Shown here: positions 6,572-12,906 of the stretch, in pieces
How positions within the stretch are numbered: the first letter of the stretch is position 1
How the letters are laid out: each line of letters begins with the position of its first letter
Assembly (NCBI GenBank): GCA_023381895.1
Contig: JAMCTA010000112.1
Span: 1-20,510, forward strand
Length of the DNA stretch: 20,510 nt
Direction of reading: 5' to 3'
Origin: Chloroflexota bacterium
GTDB taxonomy: Bacteria > Chloroflexota > UBA4733
The notes under the pieces: model-generated
What the model saw: only the letters and a program-made list of their open reading frames with translations
Told to the model about the DNA's origin: nothing
The model's database searches: none
Program-made: the position numbers and the translations under genes

Positions 6572-7728
6572 GGGGCGTGCTCCACCAGCCAGCGCACTTT
6601 ATCTTCATCTACTTCTACACCCAGACCCGGGTAGTCCGGCACACGCACAATATCACCATCCTGCGGCAGCCGCATTGTCAGAATGTCGTCGGACAAGAAC
6701 TGCGGTCCGTTGAGCGCGCAGGGGCGGCTGATGCCATAGGCGGCGGCAAGTTGGACGTTGGCGGCGAAGGCGACGCCGGCATCGGTCAGCCCGCTGCACA
6801 CGAGCAGCAGACCAGAGGCCTCGGCCAGGTCGGCACAGCGACGGGATGGCAATAGTCCACCGGTGCGGGTCACTTTGAGCACCAGTGCGCTGAGGCAGCG
6901 CCCGGCCAGCAGTTCGTACAGTGCTACTGGGCCGGTTACCGGTTCATCCAGTGCCAGGGGGACGCGCAATCGAGACAGCAGTGCGGCACAGGCGCTGCCG
7001 TGGTCTGGGGCGAATGGCTGTTCCAGGAGGTCGAGACCAGCAGCTTCCAGCGCCAGCGCCCGCGCCGGCCCCTCGTGGACCGGGAAGCCACCATTCGCGT
7101 CACCCCAGAGGTAGCCGTCCGGCAGTAGACGCCGCACCAACCGGCACAACTCAACGTCCCAGGCAAGAGGACCACCCAGCTTGACATTGGCACTGCGGTA
7201 GCCGCCCTGCCGCCCGTCCGTGATCGATGCCTCCACGCTCTCGCGTGTCGTGCCGGTCACCGTCCAGCTCAGTTGCACTTGGTCGCTGCGCCGGCTGCCG
7301 AGCAGGGCCCAAAGTGGTACACCAAGCGCGCGAGCCAGCAGGTCGTGGGCGGCGATGTCGATGCCCGCCCGCGCAATGGGCAAGCTCAGTCCCCAGAGCG
7401 GGGCGACCGCAGCATCCATGGCACGGTGGAGGCCGTCCAGATCGGCGACGGGGAGACCCTGCACCGCCGGGAGGAAATGCTCGCGCAGTGCGCCGATGAC
7501 CGATGTTACCGTCTCCGGGGACCAAGTGACGATAGGCGAGGCCTCGCCCCAACCACTACTGCCGTCGTCAGCCATAAGTTTCACCAAGACGACCGTGCGA
7601 CCGCTCCGCTCGCTGCCGATGAGGCCACGCGATGTGCGGAAGGTTGTGCGCATCGGCAACCGGAAAGCAAAGACGTCTCCGCTGACAATACGCGCCGGAC
7701 CAGAACGCAACGCCGGTTCAGTAGGCAT
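6565..7728 (-). CDS. Enolase-superfamily enzyme (mandelate racemase / muconate lactonizing enzyme-like)
   Basis: A 387-residue enzyme (from ATG 7728) with the N-terminal capping domain followed by the (beta/alpha)7-beta barrel. Mg2+ ligands are visible at the ends of successive strands: D210 (GDANGG), E236 (LLEQPF) and D261 (LALDEP). Catalytic lysines are K183 (in SANVKLGG) and K285 (LVLKVTRTGG), the Lys/Lys pair typical of the MLE subgroup. The first Lys of the usual K-x-K is an Asn here (N181). Such enzymes abstract the proton alpha to a carboxylate, giving racemisation, epimerisation, cycloisomerisation or acid-sugar dehydration. Context favours a sugar-acid or related carboxylate; the substrate cannot be read from sequence. 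ATG 7728 has GGAGG about 11 nt upstream. An upstream GTG at 7749 is possible but poorly supported. It overlaps both neighbouring genes. Confidence 0.9.
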   Translation of the reverse strand: MPTEPALRSGPARIVSGDVFAFRLPMRTTFRTSRGLIGSERSGRTVVLVKLMADDGSSGWGEASPIVTWSPETVTSVIGALREHFLPAVQGLPVADLDGLHRAMDAAVAPLWGLSLPIARAGIDIAAHDLLARALGVPLWALLGSRRSDQVQLSWTVTGTTRESVEASITDGRQGGYRSANVKLGGPLAWDVELCRLVRRLLPDGYLWGDANGGFPVHEGPARALALEAAGLDLLEQPFAPDHGSACAALLSRLRVPLALDEPVTGPVALYELLAGRCLSALVLKVTRTGGLLPSRRCADLAEASGLLLVCSGLTDAGVAFAANVQLAAAYGISRPCALNGPQFLSDDILTMRLPQDGDIVRVPDYPGLGVEVDEDKVRWLVEHAPC

Positions 7729-7948
7729 GTGGTTCTTGTCCTCCGGCACGCTCTTGTTGCGACACAGCGCTGCCGTCGTATCTCCATGCCACTCGATGTG
7801 CGTACCAGGACCAGTCCGGCTTGTGCTCGTAGAGATTATCCCGCTGGACCCGACCGCGATTGCCGGCGATCAGCAGGCGTCTCTGCCAGCGCCACCCCTC
7901 TTCCGTCGCTTCGATAAGGTCGAGAACGCCAGCCGTCGAGCCGCTCAC
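7718..7948 (-). CDS. Small overlapping ORF (76 aa), unknown function
   Basis: GTG at 7948 overlaps the stop of the Gfo/Idh gene in a GTGA junction, and GAGGA lies 7 nt upstream inside that gene, so initiation by translational coupling looks good. The stop (7718) overlaps the start of the enolase-superfamily gene (ATGCCTACTGA). The frame therefore fills the gap exactly between two operon genes, which otherwise would be about 200 nt in a very compact operon. The peptide has an acidic N-terminus (GVLDLIEATEEGWRWQRRLL), a charged core (IAGNRGRVQRDNLYEHKPDW) and an aromatic stretch (SWYAHRVAWRYDG). It has no signal, membrane segment or motif I recognise. It could be a small accessory protein. A C-terminal relic of some other enzyme is also possible. 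Confidence 0.55.
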   Translation of the reverse strand: MSGSTAGVLDLIEATEEGWRWQRRLLIAGNRGRVQRDNLYEHKPDWSWYAHRVAWRYDGSAVSQQERAGGQEPHAY

Positions 7949-8970
7949 ACGAATACTTCCTCGCGGGTCACAGTCCGCCGTAGTGACGCCGCGCGCAGCG
8001 TCATCTCGCAGATTGCTAGCGTTTCCAGGTTGTTGTGTCCGCTGATACCCGGTTCCTTGCCCTCGCGAATGAAGGCGTACCAGTCGTCGACCACCCTCTG
8101 CTCGCTACGTAGCACCGGCACGGCTGGCAGCTCCTCCGGCGCGCCGTGGGCGGCGAACTGGCGTCGTTCACCGCGTGGCAACCACTCCCAGTTACCATTG
8201 CCGGCCAGGCGCAGTGCACCGGTATCACTCTGCACCAACCAGCGGTACTCAGAAATGGCGGCCTGGTGTGTCAGTTCATAGGTACAAACCGGGCCGGCGG
8301 CGAACTGCAGCACAGCACTAATGCCAGCGTCGTACTGGTAGGCCGACCAGGGGGCGTTGTGCGTGACGGCCGTCGCCTCGGCCACCGAGCCGAACAGGCT
8401 GACCAGATTGTCGAAGTGATGGCAGCCCATGTCCCAGACCATCGCTCCCGGATAGTCGAGCGTGCGTGGCTCGGGTCGGTGGCGATGACAGATCAGGTCG
8501 ATCAGGTGTGGCGTGCCGTAACGTCTGGTAGTCAGCGTCTGCTGCAGCGTGACCACCTGACTCTGATAGCGATAGTTCTGACTGACGCAGAAGGCCACCC
8601 CTGCCTGATCGGCTTCACGCACCAGCGCCTGCGCCTCACGCCAGTTGAGCGTCATACCCTTCTCGACGAGCACGTGCTTGCCGGCGGCGAACCCGGCCCG
8701 ACAGAAGGCGGCGTGCGTGCGCGTCGGTGTGGCGATCACCAGCGCGTCGGCCTCCACCTGCCGTAGCGCTTCCGCGATATCGCCGAAACAGGCCGACTCG
8801 GGCAAGCCACTGCGTTCCCGCGCCCAAGTGAGGTGAGCGGGGACGACATCCACCAGCGCCACCGGCTGGAAATGAGGATCGTCGCCAAGCACCTCGATCG
8901 GCCAGCGACCGCGGCCACCCACGCCAACGTGAATGGTGCGCACAGAGACGCCACACGGTCGTATCTGCAT
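7945..8970 (-). CDS. Gfo/Idh/MocA-family NAD(P)-dependent oxidoreductase
   Basis: A 341-residue cytoplasmic oxidoreductase. The N-terminal Rossmann fold shows HVGVGGRGRW (14-23), ALVIATPTRTHAAF (76-89) and HVLVEKGMTLNW (99-110). E103-K104 corresponds to the family EKP motif, with the proline replaced by Gly. The C-terminal alpha/beta domain carries VWDMGCHHFDNLVSLFG (178-194), the catalytic D-x-G-x-H-x-x-D-like segment with Asp180, His184/185 and Asp187. Family members oxidise or reduce sugars, inositols and related polyols at a ring hydroxyl with NAD(P). First gene of the leftward operon, with a sigma70-like promoter at 9025-9053. The next ORF starts within its stop codon. It is probably co-regulated with the divergent sugar transporter. 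Substrate unknown. Confidence 0.92.
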   Translation of the reverse strand: MQIRPCGVSVRTIHVGVGGRGRWPIEVLGDDPHFQPVALVDVVPAHLTWARERSGLPESACFGDIAEALRQVEADALVIATPTRTHAAFCRAGFAAGKHVLVEKGMTLNWREAQALVREADQAGVAFCVSQNYRYQSQVVTLQQTLTTRRYGTPHLIDLICHRHRPEPRTLDYPGAMVWDMGCHHFDNLVSLFGSVAEATAVTHNAPWSAYQYDAGISAVLQFAAGPVCTYELTHQAAISEYRWLVQSDTGALRLAGNGNWEWLPRGERRQFAAHGAPEELPAVPVLRSEQRVVDDWYAFIREGKEPGISGHNNLETLAICEMTLRAASLRRTVTREEVFV

Positions 8971-9024
8971 GCCTGTCCACCCTTCGGTTGCGGCAGCCGG
9001 CGCCGGACTGGTTCAGGATGCCGC

Positions 9025-9053
9025 AGTATAGCCCCGAGGCTCTGACGTCGCAA
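9025..9053 (-). promoter_or_regulatory. Promoter of the Gfo/Idh operon (leftward)
   Basis: On the minus strand TTGCGA (9053-9048) and TATACT (9030-9025) are separated by exactly 17 nt. They match consensus at four and five of six positions. Initiation would fall about 50 nt upstream of the ATG at 8970. The -35 overlaps a small TCGC-AACC-GCGA dyad. Confidence 0.6.
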
Positions 9054-9098
9054 CCGCGAAGGCACTCCTCCCCAGGGTCTTTTCTGTTGATCTGGTGG

Positions 9099-9180
9099 CA
9101 GTGACACTGGCGGCCGCGCGGCGCCACGCTGACCATCACTGTGGATTCCGCCTCGCCGTCCGCCTCGTACTCACTGGCGG
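9099..9180. repeat. Short palindrome and direct repeat in the divergent promoter region (candidate operator)
   Basis: CAGTGACACTG (9099-9109) is a perfect 11-bp palindrome around a central A. CACTGGCGG occurs at 9105-9113 and again at 9172-9180, a spacing of 67 nt, and the related TCACTGTGG lies near 9137. The sites lie between the two divergent promoters, where a regulator serving both operons would be expected. No regulator gene is in the window. Confidence 0.3.
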
Positions 9181-9220
9181 TCTGAAAAGGTAAAAGGTCC
9201 TGAGTCCCTGGATGTCGGGA

Positions 9221-9249
9221 TGGACACGTCGCTGCACCGCATATATAAT
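9221..9249 (+). promoter_or_regulatory. Strong promoter of the sugar ABC transporter operon (rightward)
   Basis: TGGACA (9221-9226) and a perfect TATAAT (9244-9249) are separated by 17 nt, close to the sigma70 optimum. The site sits inside an upstream in-frame extension of the first permease, so that extension cannot be translated from this promoter. Initiation near 9256 supports the ATG at 9296. Confidence 0.75.
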
Positions 9250-9295
9250 CGTGGCAACTCCACATAGGCATTACCGGACTCAGAGGATGGTGCAG

Positions 9296-10231
9296 ATGGC
9301 TACGGGTGCCGTCCCGAGCACGACCGCCGCGGTAACTCCGACTCGCCGCCGTGCGTTCCTCCGGACTGAGGAGCGTGAGGCGCTCATCATGTTGCTGCCG
9401 TGGGCCGTCGGCTTCTTAGCGTTCAGTATCGGGCCAATGATCGCGTCTTTCATCTTGATGTTTATGGACTGGGACCTGCTGACCGCTCCGTCTTGGACCG
9501 GACTGACGAACCTAGTCGAGATGGTGCACGATAAACTCTTCTGGATCTCCCTCGGGAACACAGCCTATTTCGCCTTCATCTCCGTCCCGCTCTACTTATT
9601 CGCGGCATTGCTGGTCGCGGTGGCTCTTAACGCGCGCATCGTCGGCGTCAAGCTGTATAGAGTGGTCTATTTCATCCCCAGTCAGACCCCTGCCGTGGCG
9701 AATGCGCTGTTATGGCTCTGGATCTTCAACCCGGAGTTCGGGCTGGCCAACGCGGTGCTGGGCTGGTTTCATATCCCGCCGCAGCAGTGGTTCTTCGATG
9801 GTGGAGAAGCAAAGCCGGCGCTGATCATCCTTGGTCTGTGGGGAATCGGCAGCAGCATGGTAATTTTTCTAGCCGGCCTCCAGGGGATACCACAAACGCT
9901 GTACGAGGCAGCGGAAGTGGATGGCGCTGCCGGATGGCGTCGCTTCTGGAACATCACACTGCCAATGCTCACCCCGATCATTTTCTTCCAGCTTATTTTG
10001 GGCATAATCAACAGCTTCCAGGCTGGTTTCGTCTACGTGTACATCATTACGCAGGGCGGGCCTGACAACGCGACGTTGCTGTACATTCTTAACTTGTATA
10101 ATCAGGCCTTCAATTATTTTCACATGGGCTACGCTTCTGCCCTTGCCTGGACACTCTTTCTCGTCGTGGTTGTTTTCACCGCCTTACAATTCCGGCTTGC
10201 CCAGCGCTGGGTCTACTATGAAGGCGGCTAG
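9296..10231 (+). CDS. Carbohydrate ABC transporter permease, MalF/UgpA type
   Basis: A 311-residue inner-membrane subunit of a CUT1-type sugar importer. A basic, cytosolic N-terminus (RRRAFLRTEERE) precedes the first membrane helix (ALIMLLPWAVGFLAFSIGPM). Five further hydrophobic helices follow. The EAA loop that contacts the ATPase reads EAAEVDGAAGWRRFWNITLP, starting near residue 204. The frame is open to 9212, but the promoter at 9221-9249 lies inside that extension. ATG 9296 has AGAGG about 9 nt upstream, so it is chosen; ATG 9287 is an alternative. It is followed by the second permease and the solute-binding protein. No ATPase gene is present, so a shared MsmX/MalK-type ATPase elsewhere in the genome probably drives it. 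Substrate presumably a sugar or glycoside. Confidence 0.92.
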   Translation: MATGAVPSTTAAVTPTRRRAFLRTEEREALIMLLPWAVGFLAFSIGPMIASFILMFMDWDLLTAPSWTGLTNLVEMVHDKLFWISLGNTAYFAFISVPLYLFAALLVAVALNARIVGVKLYRVVYFIPSQTPAVANALLWLWIFNPEFGLANAVLGWFHIPPQQWFFDGGEAKPALIILGLWGIGSSMVIFLAGLQGIPQTLYEAAEVDGAAGWRRFWNITLPMLTPIIFFQLILGIINSFQAGFVYVYIITQGGPDNATLLYILNLYNQAFNYFHMGYASALAWTLFLVVVVFTALQFRLAQRWVYYEGG

Positions 10232-10323
10232 GGTTCCGACGGTCACGGTGCATGTCTGACCAGTGGTTGGGAAATAGGGGAATGCAACAGGCAGCGACAG
10301 ACTCAGTCACTCCAGGAGCCAGG

Positions 10324-11190
10324 ATGCTACCTCGTACCTCCTGGAGAGCCAGCCGCAAGATACGCTCGCGTATTTCTCACGGCCTTCTCCACGTCTTGCT
10401 GATTATCTTCGGTGTCGCGGCTCTTGTCCCGCTTGCCTGGGTACTTTCGACCTCGCTCAAGCAAGAGGGAAACGAGTTTATCTTCCCGCCCCAATGGATT
10501 CCGGACCCGGTTGCATGGTCCAACTATCCCACCGCGTTGACCGCCGTTCCGTTCGCGTTGTATCTGCGCAACACGCTCTTCATCGTCGTTCTCACAGCTG
10601 CGGGCTCTCTGCTGACGGGGTCGCTGGCGGCTTTTGCCTTTGCGCGCCTCCGGTTTCGCCTGCGTTCTTTGATATTCGGCATGGTTCTCTCAACACTGAT
10701 GGTGCCTTACGTCGTAACGCTCATTCCTACGTTCATCATTTTCCGAACGCTTGGCTGGGTCAATACCTACTGGCCGCTCATCCTTCCCTCCTGGTTCGGC
10801 GGAGGGGCCTTCAACATCTTTCTGATGAGGCAGTTCTTTATGACTCTACCCATCGAACTCGACGAAGCTGCTCGTGCCGATGGCGCCAATGGCTTCTGGA
10901 TCTGGTGGCACATCACACTGCCTCTCTCCGGACCGGTGCTCGCTACAGTCGCAATATTCAGTGTTATCTTCCACTGGAATGACTTTCTTAATCCTCTTAT
11001 CTACATTAACTCGCCCTCTCTCTTCACACTTGCTCTCGGTCTTCAGCAGTTTTCGTCGCAGCACACTACACAGTTTACGTATCTCATGGCAGCTTCAGTG
11101 GTCATGATTCTCCCGATTCTTGTGCTCTTCCTCTTTTGCCAGCGCTACTTTTTGCGTGGTATCGCGCTCACTGGTTTGGCCGGCAGATGA
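10324..11190 (+). CDS. Carbohydrate ABC transporter permease, MalG/UgpE type
   Basis: A 288-residue partner permease. The N-terminus is basic (MLPRTSWRASRKIRSRISH), the first helix is GLLHVLLIIFGVAALVPLAWVL, and the periplasmic segment FIFPPQWIPDPVAWSNYPTA is typical of MalG-type proteins. It has six predicted helices. The EAA loop EAARADGANGFWIWWHITLP starts near residue 181. The frame is open from ATG 10252, but ATG 10324 has AGGAG with 5-nt spacing and gives a family-typical length. The earlier starts (10252, 10282) have weaker sites and would add up to 24 polar residues. With the MalF-like subunit it forms the transmembrane pore. The gap to the previous gene is about 90 nt and to the solute-binding protein 65 nt, so one transcript is likely. 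Confidence 0.92.
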   Translation: MLPRTSWRASRKIRSRISHGLLHVLLIIFGVAALVPLAWVLSTSLKQEGNEFIFPPQWIPDPVAWSNYPTALTAVPFALYLRNTLFIVVLTAAGSLLTGSLAAFAFARLRFRLRSLIFGMVLSTLMVPYVVTLIPTFIIFRTLGWVNTYWPLILPSWFGGGAFNIFLMRQFFMTLPIELDEAARADGANGFWIWWHITLPLSGPVLATVAIFSVIFHWNDFLNPLIYINSPSLFTLALGLQQFSSQHTTQFTYLMAASVVMILPILVLFLFCQRYFLRGIALTGLAGR

Positions 11191-11210
11191 GATTGCCGTG
11201 ATGCAACAAC

Positions 11211-11230
11211 AACACTTCGCAACGAGTGTT
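11211..11230 (+). other. Intergenic hairpin between permease and solute-binding protein genes
   Basis: AACACT (11211-11216) pairs with AGTGTT (11225-11230) around an 8-nt loop. Small hairpins between permease and binding-protein genes can tune relative expression in sugar operons. This one is short and its role is speculative. Confidence 0.25.
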
Positions 11231-11255
11231 ACCTGTGGTGCTTCAAGGATTCGAA

Positions 11256-12743
11256 ATGGGCTCGAGTCCGGCGTTATTTAGAAGGAAGGACAGACTCGCT
11301 ATGGTTCCATCTCATCATCCTCGCGTGTCACGGCGTCGCATCCTTGGCATGCTCTCCACCGGGGTCGCGTCTGCTGCGCTGTTGGCAGCATGTGGCGCGA
11401 GCTCGGCGACTACCTCGTCGCAGGCATCAACCTCCGCCAAGGCACAAGCTACTGCAACCCAGGCGAAAAGCACGCCATCTAGTGCTAAAGGCACGATACG
11501 CGTAGCGCTGGCGGGATTCGATACAGCCCAGGTGGCAGTATGGCAAAAGGTCGCCGACGCCTTCCACAAAGATAATCCCAGCATCACGGCCAAGATCGAG
11601 AATGTGCCCGGCAACGCCTACCAGAAGTACGAGACGGAACTGGCCGGTGGTGCTGGCCACGACGTGTACGATTATGAGACGAAGCAACTGCCCGCCTACG
11701 GCGAGAAGGGCGTCTTTACCGTTCTGGATCCACTCATCGCGCAATCGAAGACGACCAGGCCGAGCGACTTCTTCCCGACTACCTGGAGTAAAGTGCTGGT
11801 AGACGGTAAGGCAATGGCACTGCCGTGGGATACTACGCCTGTTGCGCTCTTCTACAGCATTGATCTATTCAAGGCGGCGGGCATCAATCTTCCGCCTACG
11901 GATTGGACCGACAAGTCGTGGACGCGAGCAGCCTTCGTCGATACCGCGACCAAGTTGACCAAAGGGACGGGACCAGGGCGGCAGTTCGGCTACTTTCAGT
12001 CCACCTGGTGGGTGTATGGACTGCCGTGGATCTGGAGTGACGGCGGCCACATGTTCAATAAGGACATTACGAAGGCCCAACTGACGTCGACAGAGGTCAT
12101 CAACAACTGGCAGTTCCTGCAGGACTTGATGTGGAAGCAACGCGTCTTCCCTACTGCTCAGGAGAGTACACAGGGCTCGGGCGCCATGTTCCTGACGGGC
12201 AAGGTCGGCATGTACATCAACGGACCGTACTTTATTCCTTCGTTGCTTGCTGGCAAGGCAAGCATCAAGTGGAATGTTGCTGCCATTCCATCGGGGACTG
12301 CCGGTCGCTGGACACGCGACCCTTCGGACTCGGTGGTCATCTGGAAGGGATCAAAGGAGCAGGACGCGAGTTGGGCGTTCGTGGAGTTCGTGGCTGGTGA
12401 CAAGGGTCAGCGGATCATCGGCACCGGCGGTCGTGGAGTGCCAGCACGCAAGGCTATCGCCCGCTCGAAGGAGTTTCTCAACCAGCCCAATGGCATCGAT
12501 TGGAAAGTGTTCGTCGATGCTGTAGACCACGAAGGCATTCAAGCGGTGACCGACGTTTGGCCGCAGGTTGACACCACCATTACTCAGGGGCTTGGCAACA
12601 TGTGGAACAACAAGGAAACAGCCCGGGGTGTCGCGACGAAACTGCAGCCACAGATCCAAGCCATCCTCGATAAAGCCAAGTCCCGTCGTGCTCGCCCGAC
12701 TTATGCCCAGCATGGTTGGACGAGTTCAGCGACCGGCTATTAG
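11256..12743 (+). CDS. Carbohydrate ABC transporter substrate-binding lipoprotein (family 1 SBP)
   Basis: A 495-residue extracytoplasmic sugar-binding protein. ATG 11256 has AAGGA with 6-nt spacing. The N-terminus carries a Tat-like twin-arginine signal (VSRRRILGML, residues 24-33) and a lipobox LAAC (43-46) with the lipidated Cys46, followed by a long Ser/Thr/Ala/Gln linker. The mature part begins KGTIRVALAGFDTAQVAVWQ. It contains the usual landmarks: FHKDNPSITAKIENVPG, MALPWDTTPVALFYSIDLFKAAG, FLTGKVGMYINGPYF and WAFVEFVAGDKGQ. Aromatics in the cleft region are consistent with sugar stacking. It would deliver ligand to the two permeases encoded upstream. A second start at ATG 11301 keeps the whole signal. 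Last gene of the operon; a hairpin follows immediately. Confidence 0.92.
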   Translation: MGSSPALFRRKDRLAMVPSHHPRVSRRRILGMLSTGVASAALLAACGASSATTSSQASTSAKAQATATQAKSTPSSAKGTIRVALAGFDTAQVAVWQKVADAFHKDNPSITAKIENVPGNAYQKYETELAGGAGHDVYDYETKQLPAYGEKGVFTVLDPLIAQSKTTRPSDFFPTTWSKVLVDGKAMALPWDTTPVALFYSIDLFKAAGINLPPTDWTDKSWTRAAFVDTATKLTKGTGPGRQFGYFQSTWWVYGLPWIWSDGGHMFNKDITKAQLTSTEVINNWQFLQDLMWKQRVFPTAQESTQGSGAMFLTGKVGMYINGPYFIPSLLAGKASIKWNVAAIPSGTAGRWTRDPSDSVVIWKGSKEQDASWAFVEFVAGDKGQRIIGTGGRGVPARKAIARSKEFLNQPNGIDWKVFVDAVDHEGIQAVTDVWPQVDTTITQGLGNMWNNKETARGVATKLQPQIQAILDKAKSRRARPTYAQHGWTSSATGY

Positions 12744-12749
12744 CAGTGC

Positions 12750-12777
12750 AACGCGGGGCCTTGCTCGGCCAGGCGTT
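12750..12777 (+). terminator. Hairpin after the solute-binding protein gene
   Basis: AACGC-GG-GGCC (12750-12760) pairs with GGCC-AG-GCGTT (12767-12777) around loop TTGCTC: nine base pairs with one 2x2 internal loop, starting 7 nt after the stop. There is no T-tract, so it may be a weak terminator or only an mRNA 3' end stabiliser. Confidence 0.35.
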
Positions 12778-12846
12778 ACGGAGCGGGCCGTAGTCGAACA
12801 CGACGGTCCACCGCCGATACCGGCCGAGCATGAGCGTCGCTACGTC
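12763..12846 (-). pseudogene. Possible remnant of a thioredoxin-reductase-like FAD oxidoreductase
   Basis: In the convergent gap between the sugar and copper clusters, the minus strand reads DVATLMLGRYRRWTVVFDYG and then PLRNAWP. This resembles the segment after the first GxGxxG of thioredoxin-reductase-like flavoproteins (helix, 'LGR-RR', strand 'VLVFD-G-PRNA'). The GGGPAGL nucleotide-binding loop before it and everything after 'RNAW' are missing. Evidence is a single short segment, so chance similarity is possible. The remainder of 12744-12906 shows no gene. Confidence 0.3.
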
Positions 12847-12906
12847 AGTGCTGTCCATTGCATCCTCCATTCGCGCTTTCTCTGGACATTTCCCGCGTCG
12901 TTCAGG

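Noticed and set aside
7220..8281. 353-residue plus-strand ORF
   Set aside because: It is antisense to the Gfo/Idh and enolase-superfamily genes, is Arg/Ser/Pro-rich, and has no family motif. It reflects codon bias on the opposite strand.
9212..9295. N-terminal extension of the first permease from ATG 9212
   Set aside because: A strong promoter (TGGACA-N17-TATAAT) lies inside it, and the predicted transcript would begin after 9249.
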